From assembly GCA_964492555.1 (NCBI GenBank), contig CAZBKQ010000003.1:1-64000 (forward strand): 64,000 bases of DNA, given 5' to 3'. Shown piece after piece: positions 25,907-35,261 of this stretch. The DNA is from GCA-2709075 sp964492555. GTDB lineage: Bacteria; Pseudomonadota; Alphaproteobacteria; MPNO01; UBA2964. A program made the translations under genes and the position numbers. The notes under the pieces are model-generated. The model saw only the letters and a program-made list of their open reading frames with translations, was not told the origin of the DNA and made no database searches. How positions within the stretch are numbered: the stretch's first letter is position 1; every line of letters starts with the position of its first letter.

Positions 25907-26788
25907 CTATTCCTTCACCGCCGCGCAGCCTTCTATGGTCGCGCGCAGACCCCGGCCTTTATCCACGGTTTCTCGGATTTCGTCGGCGAAGGGCGACTTT
26001 TCCATCAGCCGGTACAAATTCGCCGCCCCTTCATGGAACCCGTCGCTGAGACCCACCGCGCGGCAGGTCGCGGCGATTTCCTCCATCTCACCGATATAGC
26101 GGTGCGAGACGGCGGGGAGCGCCGGGGTCAGGTTTTCCATCCGTTTGTAAAGCGCTTCCTGGCTGTACCGGAATTCCTCATGCGCCATATCGGCGACGCC
26201 AAGCCTTTCCGCAGCGATAAGCATGTTGGCGCACAGCGCGCTGACGCCCTTGGTGATACCGGCATAGACCATCTTGACCGCCGATCCCTGGCCAATCTCC
26301 GGCCCGCACTGCTTGACAGCGATACCCTTGCCGTCGAACGCGTCCATGATCGCGGCATTCGGGCCGCTGACAAAAAAACGTGTCGCCTTGGGGTTTTTCC
26401 CCGGCGGGTTGCCGACGATGCCGCCGTCGATGGCCTCGGCCCCGACCGCGGTGATGATGGCGGCAACTTCCTTCGCGGTTTCCGGTGAGACCGCATTGCA
26501 ATCGATAAATGGCGGTTTGGCGCCACAGGATTGCATTGCTCCAGCAACCAGTGTCGCGGTCGCGCGGGATTCGGCCGGCGGCAGGATACTGAAAACGATA
26601 TCGGCGCGTTTGAGACCGTCCTCCAGCGTGCTGGCGTCCTGAAATCCGGCGGCTTCCGCGCGGGCGCGGGTCGCTTCACTGCGGCCCGCCAGAATGCCCA
26701 GCACGTCGAACCCGTTCTGGTGAAAGGCGTTGCCGACCGCCGCGCCCATCTCGCCCGGGCTCAACACAAGTACGGTTCTGATGGTCAT
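25907..26788 (-). CDS. NAD(P)-dependent dehydrogenase with DUF1932 domain
   Basis: A 293-residue protein of the 3-hydroxyisobutyrate/6-phosphogluconate dehydrogenase superfamily. The N-terminal Rossmann segment is TVLVLSPGEMGAAVG, then SILPPAESRATA and DCNAVSPETAKEV. The catalytic-type Lys lies in GQGSAVKMVYAGITKG. The all-helical C-terminus matches DUF1932. AGGAGG precedes the ATG by 7 bases. It lies 11 bases after the MFS gene on the same strand. Substrate unknown. Confidence 0.86.
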   Translation of the reverse strand: MTIRTVLVLSPGEMGAAVGNAFHQNGFDVLGILAGRSEATRARAEAAGFQDASTLEDGLKRADIVFSILPPAESRATATLVAGAMQSCGAKPPFIDCNAVSPETAKEVAAIITAVGAEAIDGGIVGNPPGKNPKATRFFVSGPNAAIMDAFDGKGIAVKQCGPEIGQGSAVKMVYAGITKGVSALCANMLIAAERLGVADMAHEEFRYSQEALYKRMENLTPALPAVSHRYIGEMEEIAATCRAVGLSDGFHEGAANLYRLMEKSPFADEIRETVDKGRGLRATIEGCAAVKE

Positions 26789-26799
26789 GGCGCGACCTC

Positions 26800-28233
26800 C
26801 TATTTATTGCTTCTGAATTGCCATCCCCAGGTGACGGCCCGCAGGCAGCATAGCGCACAGAGCGCCGGTGTCAGCGCCGTCGCGCCCAGAACCCATATCG
26901 CGACACGTTCCAGTGTGGGGATGTCGATGCCTTGCGCCAGCCCGGCCAGATTGGCGATCAACCCCGCGCCCGCCGCGCCATAGGCAACGCCGAGCGAGCG
27001 GATTGTCTGCATGGAGGAAGCGGTGATGCTTTCTTCGCCATCGCGGGCGACCGACATGCCATAGGTGATCATCAGCACGTTCGTGGTGCCGACCGAGACG
27101 CCGACAAGCGTGATGGTGATGGTCAGCCATATCAGTGACCCTTCCAGGACCGCCCAGGCAAATATCAGAATAAATACCGTTGCCGCGATCATGCCGGCGA
27201 CCGAGGTCACGCGTTCCGCCTTTCCGGAAAGCCCTGAAACCGACAGCGATCCGATGGTCCAGCCGATCGAGAACACCAGCGACAGATAGCCGACATATAG
27301 CGGCGAGATGCCGTGCATTTCCTGCAGGAACAGCGGCGCGAATATCAGCAGGGCGGAATGCAGGGCGGAAATCAGGAAATAGACCCAATAGGCGAGCCCG
27401 ACCGCGTTAAAGACCGATAAAGGTCTGGTCGGAAACAGCTTTTCCGAGGATTGCTCATCGCGCCGGAAGGTCAGCCAGACCAGAAAGCAGGACAGCGTGA
27501 TCAGCCCCAGATTGGCAACGGGATCATGTATCTGGCTTGTAATCCCGATGGCGATGACGCCGGCCGCCAGCATGACCAGACGGCGCCAGGGCAGGCGGCG
27601 GTCCGGTTCCTGTGCGCTGTCCGCGGCGATGGTCTTCCATGCGCCCCACATGAACAGCAGGATAACCGGGGCCTGCGACCAGAATGACCCGCGCCACCAG
27701 CCGATTTCGGCAAAGACGCCGCCGAAAAACGGGCCGAGCAGGGCGGCGATGCTCCAGGTCGTCGTGATGGTCCCCAACATACGGGTGCGTACGGTGAGGT
27801 CGAAATTATCGCGGACCAGGGCCATTGTCTGGGCGATGACAAAACCGCCACCCAGCCCTTTGACGAACCGGGCAATCAGCAGGGTGAGCATGTCCGGCGG
27901 GATGGCGCAGCCTATGGTGCCGATCAGCACGACGATACCGCCCCAGATATAGCCGCTCCGCCGCCCGAGACGGACGCGTAGATGATGACCGGCCGCCGCC
28001 CCCACGATGGAGCCGACCATATAGATCATCGATGCCCAGGTGTAATAGGAGAGCCCGCCGATATCGGCGACCACCGTCGGCATGATGGTGTTGATGATAA
28101 AGATATCGAGCGCGTGCAGCGCGACCCCGAGATTGAGCAGCAAGGTCCATTTGCCACGGCCGTCCCGGAACAGCTCCGCCCAGCCGGCGCGTTTTTCCGT
28201 TTCGGCGGGGGCTGATTCATTATTTCCGGTCAT
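26800..28233 (-). CDS. MFS transporter, DHA2 (EmrB/QacA-like) type
   Basis: A 477-residue membrane protein with about 14 hydrophobic helices, which fits the 14-helix drug/H+ antiporter subfamily. The early IIVNTIMPTVVADIGG-like segment (residues about 45-60) and LGRRSGYIWGG loop with Arg/Gly match the MFS A-loop. It probably exports a small organic compound in exchange for protons. The divergent LLM oxidoreductase gene is 74 bases away. Confidence 0.87.
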   Translation of the reverse strand: MTGNNESAPAETEKRAGWAELFRDGRGKWTLLLNLGVALHALDIFIINTIMPTVVADIGGLSYYTWASMIYMVGSIVGAAAGHHLRVRLGRRSGYIWGGIVVLIGTIGCAIPPDMLTLLIARFVKGLGGGFVIAQTMALVRDNFDLTVRTRMLGTITTTWSIAALLGPFFGGVFAEIGWWRGSFWSQAPVILLFMWGAWKTIAADSAQEPDRRLPWRRLVMLAAGVIAIGITSQIHDPVANLGLITLSCFLVWLTFRRDEQSSEKLFPTRPLSVFNAVGLAYWVYFLISALHSALLIFAPLFLQEMHGISPLYVGYLSLVFSIGWTIGSLSVSGLSGKAERVTSVAGMIAATVFILIFAWAVLEGSLIWLTITITLVGVSVGTTNVLMITYGMSVARDGEESITASSMQTIRSLGVAYGAAGAGLIANLAGLAQGIDIPTLERVAIWVLGATALTPALCALCCLRAVTWGWQFRSNK

Positions 28234-28307
28234 TTCTGCAATCTAGAACGGCCTCCGCGCCGCGCCAAGCCGTGGCCAGCCCTTTCGAGCACCGCTATCA
28301 TGCGGCC

Positions 28308-29318
28308 ATGACAATTCTGAGCGTCCTCGACCAATCCCCCATCCTTGCCGGCAAGACACCCGCGGATGCGATCAACGACACGCTGGCGCTGGCGCGTCAC
28401 GTGGATGCGCTGGGCTATCACCGCTACTGGCTTGCGGAACATCATTCGAGCGGCGGTCTGGCGGGGGCATCGCCGGAAATCCTGATCGGACAGGTGGCGG
28501 CCCATACCAGCCACCTGCGTGTGGGTTCGGGCGGGGTCATGCTCGGCCATTACAGCGCGCTCAAGGTGGCGGAGAATTTCCGCATGCTGGAGACGCTTTA
28601 TCCCGGCCGCATCGATCTCGGTGTCGGCCGCGCGCCCGGCAGCGACCAGATCACCGACCAGGCGCTTTCCGTCGGTCCCGGATCACTGGGTCCGCAACAT
28701 TATCCGCAACAGGTACGCGACATGATCGCCTGGCTGCATGACGCCATGCCGGACGATCACCCCTTCGCCAAGGTCCGCGCCATGCCCGCCGGACCCGGCG
28801 CCCCGGAGGTCTGGCTGCTAGGGTCTTCCGATCAAAGCGCTGCGGTCGCCGCCTATTTCGGCGCGCCTTTTTCCTTCGCCCATTTCATCATGGGAGAGGG
28901 TGGGTCCGACGCGATGGAGTTTTATCGCCAGAATTTCCAGCCTTCCGATATCAATCCGGAGCCGCAAGGCAGCGTCGGCATTTTCGTTATTTGCGCGGAG
29001 ACCGACGAAGAGGCCGAGGAGCTGATGATCGTGCGCGATCTCTCCTCCGTGCTTCAGCGTACCGGGCGCGGCGGGCCGGTCCCGACGATAGAGGAAGCGC
29101 GTGCCTACGAATATTCCCCGCAAGAGGAGCAGTTAAGGCTCTATAACCGCCAGCGCTTCATCTGGGGCGCGCCGGACCGGGTGAAGGAAAAGATCGAGGT
29201 GCTGGCCGACGCCTATAAGGTCGATGAATTCGTGGTTTTGACCATTTGCCCGACATTCGAGGCGCGTTGCCGGTCATACACGTTGCTGGCGGACGCCTTC
29301 GGGCTGGAATCGCGTTAA
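28308..29318 (+). CDS. LLM-class flavin-dependent oxidoreductase
   Basis: A 336-residue luciferase-like monooxygenase of the MsnO8/YhbW type. Segments include VLDQSPILAGKTPADAI, YHRYWLAEHHSSGG, the flavin-phosphate region RVGSGGVMLGHYSALKVAE and GRIDLGVGRAPGSD. It should use reduced FMN or F420 to oxidise a small molecule. The ATG at 28308 is preferred; an in-frame GTG at 28272 adds 12 unsupported residues. Divergent from the MFS pump. Confidence 0.9.
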   Translation: MTILSVLDQSPILAGKTPADAINDTLALARHVDALGYHRYWLAEHHSSGGLAGASPEILIGQVAAHTSHLRVGSGGVMLGHYSALKVAENFRMLETLYPGRIDLGVGRAPGSDQITDQALSVGPGSLGPQHYPQQVRDMIAWLHDAMPDDHPFAKVRAMPAGPGAPEVWLLGSSDQSAAVAAYFGAPFSFAHFIMGEGGSDAMEFYRQNFQPSDINPEPQGSVGIFVICAETDEEAEELMIVRDLSSVLQRTGRGGPVPTIEEARAYEYSPQEEQLRLYNRQRFIWGAPDRVKEKIEVLADAYKVDEFVVLTICPTFEARCRSYTLLADAFGLESR

Positions 29319-29770
29319 TTGGCGGCAACCTTTCTTTAAAATTCCTGATTTAGCCTGCCTGTCGACGCGGGAAATGAACGGGCCGGAAAATGGGCGCGAT
29401 TGCCTATGACGATGCGATAGAGGTTGTGCGGTCGGGCGACGGGGAAACCCGCGCGCGGCTAGGCGCCGATCCCGGAACTCCGCCCGAATTCCTCTATTAT
29501 CTGGCCGAAGACCCGGACGTTGCCGTGCGCCGCGCGGTCGCCGAAAACCCCAATACGCCCAACAAGGCCGATCTGCTGCTGGCCAAGGACGCCGATATGG
29601 GGGTGCGCTGCATATTGGCGCGCAAGCTGGTCGGGGACGGGTTGGATGACGACGAACGCGCGAAGCTCTGGCGCATGGGGTTTACCATCCTCGAGACATT
29701 GATGCGCGACCAGTTCGTGCAGGTGCGCAGGATTCTGACCAATGCCTTCCACGCCGATCCCGCCGCGCCG

Positions 29771-29825
29771 CATGATGTGGTTCTGGGCCTTGCCCGCGAT
29801 GCGGAACAGGAGATCGCCGCGCCGG
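29771..29825 (+). repeat. 55-base direct repeat, left copy (contig-end overlap)
   Basis: Identical to 29926-29980 over 55 bases, lying immediately before the N gap. The length equals a common de Bruijn k-mer size, so it is best read as an unmerged contig overlap rather than a biological repeat. Confidence 0.9.
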
Positions 29826-29925
29826 NNNNNNNNNNNNNNNNNNNNNNNNNNNNNNNNNNNNNNNNNNNNNNNNNNNNNNNNNNNNNNNNNNNNNNNNNNN
29901 NNNNNNNNNNNNNNNNNNNNNNNNN
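29826..29925. other. Assembly gap (100 N), probably spurious
   Basis: Exactly 100 N between two identical 55-base contig ends inside the DUF2336 gene. Collapsing the gap and one copy keeps the reading frame open, so no sequence is likely to be missing. Confidence 0.95.
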
Positions 29926-29980
29926 CATGATGTGGTTCTGGGCCTTGCCCGCGATGCGGAACAGGAGATCGCCGCGCCGG
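29926..29980 (+). repeat. 55-base direct repeat, right copy (contig-end overlap)
   Basis: Identical to 29771-29825, immediately after the N gap. Confidence 0.9.
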
Positions 29981-30900
29981 TTCTGGCGGATTCGCCGGTT
30001 CTCACCGAGGACGATCTGGTGTCCATCATCGAGGACGGCGCGCCGGGCTGGGCGCAGGACGCCATCGCCGGGCGCGAGGCATTGCCGCCCGCTGCCGCCG
30101 ATGCGGTGATTGAAGCGGGCGATGGCAGGGCCGGGGCGACGTTGCTGGCGCGTAAGGACGTGGCCTTGTCTCAACAATGCCTCACCCGCGCCGTCGAACA
30201 GGCGGAAAAAACGCCAGAATGGCAATCGCCCCTGGTGGTGCGCCCCGACGTCAAAGGCAGCTTGCTGGTCCGGCTCGCCCGGTTTGTGGCCGCGCCTTTG
30301 CTCTCGATGCTGCGCGCGCGGCCCGATATCGACGCCGAAACGGCGAAGCAGGTCGATGACGCCATTTGCTCCCGGCCGGGGCAGGAGACGAAAGAAGCGC
30401 GAGATGCCGCGGCGGCCGCCGCGAAACCCCCACCGGAAAAATAGGCGGTCGAAACCGCGGCCGAGGCGGCTGCGCGGGCCCGTGCCCTGCATGAGGCGGG
30501 TGAGCTCTCCGATGTCGTGGTCTCCGCCGCGCTGGAAGCCCGCAACACCGCTTTCGTTCTTCATGCCATTGCGCTGCGTTCGAATATCCCTGTCGATGCC
30601 GTAAAGCGGATAATCAAATCGCAAAGCGCGCGCACCGTGATGGCGCTGTCCTGGCGGGCAGGCCTGTCGGCCCGGTTCGGGATGGAGCTGCAGCGCGGCC
30701 TCGCCCGCATTGCCCCGACCAAGCTGCTTAACGCGCGGGGCGGATTCGATTACCCGATGTCCGAGGAAGAGATGACGGCGCAGCTGGCGCTCTTTGGCTA
30801 GCCGTTCCGGGGCGACAAGACTCCAGGCTCGGGTGCGCGGCAGCCCGAATCCCGTTAAACTCCTGAAAAACAGGGTTTCTTGAGAAAGGATCGCGGCCTC

Positions 30901-31770
30901 ATGGCGGTCAGACAGTCCGTTATGGCCGGCGTCGTCTGGATGGTGTTGTGCACCGGGTTTCAGGCGGCGGCGAGTGGTATGGTGCGGATGTTGTCGAGTG
31001 ATATCGGCGTCTTCCAGCTATTGCTGTTTCACGGGTTGATCGGGTCCGTGCTGATGACGCCCTATATCGCGCGGCTGCCCGCCGGAACGATGGCGCGGGC
31101 GCGTACCCATCTCGGCAAGTATTTCATGCGCGGCTTTCTCTCCTTTGTCGGGATGGCGGCGTCTTTTTACGCCTATTCGGTGATGGATATCGCGAATGTT
31201 CAGGCGCTGCTCTTCACCACGCCGCTCTTCACCATTCTTCTGGCCAGCCTGATGCTGGATGAATTCGTCGGGGTGCGCGGATGGATCGCCTGCCTTATCG
31301 GGTTTCTCGGCGCGCTGATCATTGTCCGGCCCGGCTTTATCGATCTTAATCTCGGCGCCATCGGGGCGTTGGCCGCGGCCTTGTCCTTTGCCGCGGCGAA
31401 TATCGTCATCCGCCGCCTGTCGGTGACGGAAAACCCGGTGCTGATCACCTTGGCCGCCAATGTGACCATCGTGCCGTTTGCCGCCGTGATCGCGATCCCG
31501 GAATGGGTGACGCCGGCCTGGGAAGACGTGCCGCTGATCCTGCTGATGGGGGTCTGTTTCATGCTGGCGCAGATTTTTCTCGCTCTGTCGATCGGGGCGG
31601 CGGATGCGCGCATTGTGCAATCGGTCAATTTCCTGCGCCTGCCCTGGGCGGTGCTTTTCGGTTGGCTGATGTTCCGCGAACTGCCTGATCTCTGGACTTA
31701 TATCGGCGCCATCGTGATCTTCCTCGCCGCCTATGACGTGCTGATGCGCGAACGGAAAAAACCCCGATGA
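30901..31770 (+). CDS. DMT-superfamily transporter, EamA type (first of three in tandem)
   Basis: A 289-residue, ten-helix protein with two EamA repeats. Key segments are SFYAYSVMDIANVQALLFTT, GWIACLIGFLGALIIVRPGF and the final PDLWTYIGAIVIFLAAYDV. GAAAGGA precedes the ATG at 30901 (11-base spacing); an in-frame TTG at 30880 is less likely. Its stop overlaps the start of the next EamA gene by 4 bases. Likely an inner-membrane metabolite exporter. Confidence 0.88.
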   Translation: MAVRQSVMAGVVWMVLCTGFQAAASGMVRMLSSDIGVFQLLLFHGLIGSVLMTPYIARLPAGTMARARTHLGKYFMRGFLSFVGMAASFYAYSVMDIANVQALLFTTPLFTILLASLMLDEFVGVRGWIACLIGFLGALIIVRPGFIDLNLGAIGALAAALSFAAANIVIRRLSVTENPVLITLAANVTIVPFAAVIAIPEWVTPAWEDVPLILLMGVCFMLAQIFLALSIGAADARIVQSVNFLRLPWAVLFGWLMFRELPDLWTYIGAIVIFLAAYDVLMRERKKPR

Positions 31771-32648
31771 TGGCTGGCGCTCCGCAATCGAAAGCCATGC
31801 AGGGCATCATGTGGATGGTGCTGGCAACAATCGGTTATTCGATCAATGCCGGGCTGGTGAAGCAGCTTTCGGCGGACCTCAACACCATGGAAATGGTGTT
31901 CTGGCGTTCGGTCTTCGCGATTCTGTTTTTGTTGCCCTGGCTGATGCGAAACTTCGCCGAAGGGGCGGGGGCGGTAAAGCGGCAATGGAAGCTGTTCGCC
32001 CTGCGCGGGTTGCTCACCTATGCGGCGATGGCCACGACCTATTTCGCGTTGGCGAACATGCCGATTGCCGAGGTCTATGCCCTGCAATTCACCAATGCGT
32101 TGTTTACGATTCTGGGTGCGGTGCTGGTACTCGGCGAACGGGCCGGGCCCAAAACCTGGGCGGCCTGTGCGGTCGGATTCGGCGGGGCGCTGATTATTTT
32201 GCGCCCGGGTTTTGAGGCGGTGACCATCGCCGCGATGGCGGCGCTCGCTTCCGCCGTGCTCTACAGCGCGACCAACGTGACCATCAAGATACTCTCTCGG
32301 ACAGAGGCGACCACGACAATCACCGTGTTCGGCAATCTGATCATGTTGTTGATCTCCGCGATCCCCATCCTGATTGATTTTCGTCTGCCGCCGCTGGAGG
32401 CCTTCCCCTGGATTATCGCGCTGGCGGTCTTCACCACGGCGGGGCAGTGGTGCCTCGCCCATGCGATCGGGCTCGCCGATGCCCGGGTTGTCTGGCCGTT
32501 CGATTTCCTGCGCCTGCCCTTTACCGCGCTGATCGGCTGGTTCTTCTTCGCCCAGCTGCCCGATATCTGGAGCTGGGTCGGCGCTGTCGTGATTTTCGGG
32601 GCAAGCTATTATGTCATCCGGCTCGAAGCGGGAGGAAGGAAAGGATGA
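31767..32648 (+). CDS. DMT-superfamily transporter, EamA type (second of three)
   Basis: A 293-residue protein with two EamA repeats and about ten helices; ATTYFALANMPIAEVYALQF, GFGGALIILRPGF and PDIWSWVGAVVIFGASYYVI are diagnostic. It overlaps both neighbours by an ATGA, so the three EamA genes and the following GST gene form one tightly coupled operon. Close in pattern to the flanking copies but not identical, so the tandem array is old. Confidence 0.88.
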   Translation: MMAGAPQSKAMQGIMWMVLATIGYSINAGLVKQLSADLNTMEMVFWRSVFAILFLLPWLMRNFAEGAGAVKRQWKLFALRGLLTYAAMATTYFALANMPIAEVYALQFTNALFTILGAVLVLGERAGPKTWAACAVGFGGALIILRPGFEAVTIAAMAALASAVLYSATNVTIKILSRTEATTTITVFGNLIMLLISAIPILIDFRLPPLEAFPWIIALAVFTTAGQWCLAHAIGLADARVVWPFDFLRLPFTALIGWFFFAQLPDIWSWVGAVVIFGASYYVIRLEAGGRKG

Positions 32649-33538
32649 ACAGGCTGCCCGACGCGGTGATCGGCGCGTTCTGGATGCTGGTCAGCGCGCT
32701 CTGCTATGTCGCCTCTGCCACCATCCTGCGCGGTTTGGGCGACGCCTATAGCCCTTTTGAGCTGACCTTTATCCGTTCTCTGATCGCGACCGCGATCATC
32801 CTGCCGATGTTCCTGCATCAAGGCGGCAAGATGACCCTGATCCCGCCGCGTTTTCTGATGCATCTGGCGGTCGCCGGGTTTTCCTATCTCGGCATATTGT
32901 TCTGGTTTCAGGCGGCCGCCATCATGCCGGTCGCGGATTTCTTCGCCCTGCAATTCACCACGCCCTTGTTCACCATCGCGCTCGCCATCATCTTTCTGCG
33001 CGAGCGGGCTGACGCGGCAAGCTGGGCCGCCACGCTGGTCGGGTTCGCGGGGGTGTTGATCGTGCTGCGCCCCGGCATGCTGGAAATCACCTTCGGCGCC
33101 ATCGCGGCGCTGCTTTCTTCCGTCGGTTATGCCAGCGTCAATACGGTGATCAAGTCGCTGTCCCGCACGACATCGGCCACCATCATCGTATTTTACGGTA
33201 ATTTGCTGCTCGCCCCGATATCCATGCCGATGGCGCTGGCGGACTGGAAAACGCCGCTTCTGGAAGACTGGCCGGCCATTCTCGGCGTCTCGATCCTGTC
33301 CACCTTCGGCTATCTGACGATTACCAAGGGCATCACCTTGGCGCCCGCGCGGGTGGTGCAGCCGGTGAATTTCATGCGCATGCCGTTCGCCGCCGTAGCG
33401 GGTTGGATTTTCTTCACTGAGTTCCCCGATCTCTGGACCTGGGTCGGGGCGGTGGTGATTTTTCTCTCCACCACCTATGCGGTACAGCGCGGCGCGCGCC
33501 AGCGCCAGCAGGCCGGACCGGCGGGGGAAAAATCATGA
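32645..33538 (+). CDS. DMT-superfamily transporter, EamA type (third of three)
   Basis: A 297-residue, ten-helix EamA protein. FWFQAAAIMPVADFFALQF, GFAGVLIVLRPGM and PDLWTWVGAVVIFLSTTYAV mark the two repeats. The ATG at 32645 sits in an ATGA overlap with the preceding stop and has GGAAAGG upstream. The frame is open further upstream into the second EamA gene, but this is not coding. Its stop overlaps the GST gene start by 4 bases. Confidence 0.88.
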   Translation: MNRLPDAVIGAFWMLVSALCYVASATILRGLGDAYSPFELTFIRSLIATAIILPMFLHQGGKMTLIPPRFLMHLAVAGFSYLGILFWFQAAAIMPVADFFALQFTTPLFTIALAIIFLRERADAASWAATLVGFAGVLIVLRPGMLEITFGAIAALLSSVGYASVNTVIKSLSRTTSATIIVFYGNLLLAPISMPMALADWKTPLLEDWPAILGVSILSTFGYLTITKGITLAPARVVQPVNFMRMPFAAVAGWIFFTEFPDLWTWVGAVVIFLSTTYAVQRGARQRQQAGPAGEKS

Positions 33539-34236
33539 TCACGCTTTATGCCTGGCCCACGCCGAACGCCCACAAGATTTCCATTATGCTGGAGGAATGC
33601 GGGCTGGCATACCAGGTGAAGGCGGTGGATATCACCGCCGGCGATCAGTTTACGCCGGAATTTCTCGCCCTTTCGCCCAATAACCGCATGCCGGCGATTA
33701 CCGATAGTAACGGGCCGGATGGCGGGACGATTTCGATATTCGAATCCGGCGCGATCCTGATCTATCTGGCGGACAAGACCGGAAAATTCTGTCCGGAAAA
33801 CGGCGCGGGGCGCTATGCCGTCCTGCAATGGCTGATGTTCCAGATGGCCAATCTCGGCCCCGTTGCCGGCAACGCGCAGCATTTCCGCGACGCCGCCCCT
33901 GAAAAAGTACCTTATGCGATCCGCCGCTTTTCGGATGAGGCCGGCAGGCTTTACGGGGTGATGGACCGGAGGCTTGGCGACGCGCCCTATCTGGCGGGCG
34001 CAGATTATTCCATCGCCGATATGGCGTGCTGGCCCTGGGTGCGTCTGCACCGCTATCACGGCCAGCCCTGGGACCCGTTCCCCAACGTCAAACGCTGGTT
34101 CGACGCGATATCCGAACGCGACGCGGTGCAGAAGGGGATGAGGTTGTTGGCCGACAAACGCGCCAAGCCGAAGGACGTGCTGAACGATCAGACCCGCGAC
34201 GTGCTGTTCGGCAAGACGCAGTTCGAACGGCGTTAG
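33535..34236 (+). CDS. Glutathione S-transferase family protein
   Basis: A 233-residue GST with an N-terminal thioredoxin-like domain (MITLYAWPTPNAHKISIMLE, PNNRMPAI, FESGAILIYLADKTG) and an all-helical C-terminal domain (GADYSIADMACWPWV). The TPNxxKI start and NNRMPAI resemble the YfcG/YghU (Nu-class) group, which acts on disulfides and peroxides. Coupled to three EamA transporter genes by a 4-base overlap. Its TAG interlocks with the stop of the convergent EamA gene (34233-34236). Confidence 0.9.
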   Translation: MITLYAWPTPNAHKISIMLEECGLAYQVKAVDITAGDQFTPEFLALSPNNRMPAITDSNGPDGGTISIFESGAILIYLADKTGKFCPENGAGRYAVLQWLMFQMANLGPVAGNAQHFRDAAPEKVPYAIRRFSDEAGRLYGVMDRRLGDAPYLAGADYSIADMACWPWVRLHRYHGQPWDPFPNVKRWFDAISERDAVQKGMRLLADKRAKPKDVLNDQTRDVLFGKTQFERR

Positions 34237-35126
34237 CCCGTCTTCTCCCCGCGCGTTTCGCGTCGGGTGGTGATATAGGTCGAGGTAAAGATCACCAGCG
34301 CCCCGGCGACCACCCAGGCCGAGAATGTCTCGCCCCAGAAGGCCCAGGCGATCACCGCGATAAAGGGCAGGCGCAGGAAATCCAGCGGGAACAGAACCGA
34401 CGTATCCGCATGGACCAGCGCGCGGCTCATGCAGTAATGGGTGATCATGCCGGACAGACCGAGCCCCAATATCCACGGCACATGCCGCCATTCGGGCATC
34501 ACCCAGACATAAAGCGCCGGGATGATTAAAAGCACGATCTGGATGGCATTCATGTTGAACACCATGGTCGAGGCAGAATCCAGCATCGACAGCTTTTTGA
34601 CCATGACGTTGTTGAGGGCGAAGAAAATCGCGCCGAGCACGACCATCAGCACGGCGGGCTGGACCTCCGCGAAGCCGGGGCGGATGATCATCAGAACCCC
34701 GCAAAAGCTCGCCGCCATGCCGTACCAGCGATAGCGGCTGACCTTCTCGCCAAGGGTCAGCGCCGCCATTCCCGCCGTCATCATCGGGATCGTGTATTCG
34801 ATGGAGGTTACTTCGGCCAGCGGCACGGTGATGATCGCGAAGAACACGCAATATTGTGCCGCCACATGGGTGATGTTGCGGACCACCTGAAAGCCGGGGC
34901 GATGGCTGATCATGCCGCGCCAGCCATTGGAAACCGCAAAGGGCGTGATCACGATGAGCCCGATCAGGGCGCGTAGAAACAGAAGTTGCGGTACCTCGAT
35001 ATCAGGTTTCAGCGCGCGCACCGATATCGCAATGCCGCCGAGACCCGCGACCGCGACCAGCATCCAGAGGATGCCGCGCATGGTGTCGCGTTCGGCCGGG
35101 GACGCGGCCTCCGGCGCCGCGATCAC
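34233..35126 (-). CDS. DMT-superfamily transporter, EamA type
   Basis: A 297-residue membrane protein with ten predicted helices. QYCVFFAIITVPLAEVTSIEY and FSAWVVAGALVIFTSTYI mark the repeats. The start is taken as GTG at 35126; the alternative ATG at 35081 (MRGILWMLVA) would be 15 codons shorter and is also plausible. The C-terminus is basic (TRRETRGEKTG). It runs convergent to the GST operon, sharing a 4-base overlap. Substrate unknown. Confidence 0.86.
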   Translation of the reverse strand: MIAAPEAASPAERDTMRGILWMLVAVAGLGGIAISVRALKPDIEVPQLLFLRALIGLIVITPFAVSNGWRGMISHRPGFQVVRNITHVAAQYCVFFAIITVPLAEVTSIEYTIPMMTAGMAALTLGEKVSRYRWYGMAASFCGVLMIIRPGFAEVQPAVLMVVLGAIFFALNNVMVKKLSMLDSASTMVFNMNAIQIVLLIIPALYVWVMPEWRHVPWILGLGLSGMITHYCMSRALVHADTSVLFPLDFLRLPFIAVIAWAFWGETFSAWVVAGALVIFTSTYITTRRETRGEKTG

Positions 35127-35261
35127 TGTGTTTGCCGTGTCAGGAACATTATGGCGCGAACCTTACACCCGGCGCCTGAATCTGGCGAGGGCGGCATTTA
35201 CAGTTTCGTGCCGTCCGAATAGGCTTTCCGCGGCATTGGAAAAACCACGGGAGACAGCTTG

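Larger units (their letters stand above)
29390..30801 (+). pseudogene. DUF2336 protein, split by a false gap and an in-frame TAG
   Basis: The N-terminal part (29390-29825) has helical HEAT-like repeats (VRRAVAENPNTP, VRRILTNAFHADP). It continues after the gap with the frame shifted because the contig ends duplicate 55 bases. Removing the 100 N and one 55-base copy rejoins it in frame, giving 299 residues to a TAG at 30442-30444. The same frame then continues as clearly coding sequence (AVETAAEAAARARALHEAGE, SARTVMALSWRAGLSARFG) to 30801, giving 418 sense codons plus stop overall. DUF2336 is a family of unknown function in alphaproteobacteria. The TAG may be a true nonsense mutation or a base error. 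Confidence 0.82.

Noticed and set aside
29771..29980. A biological tandem duplication
   Set aside because: The two copies abut the N gap exactly and are 55 bases long, which is better explained by unmerged contig ends.
33475..34851. A 458-codon open frame on the minus strand
   Set aside because: It runs antisense to the GST gene and through the EamA gene in the wrong frame; no protein-like segments.
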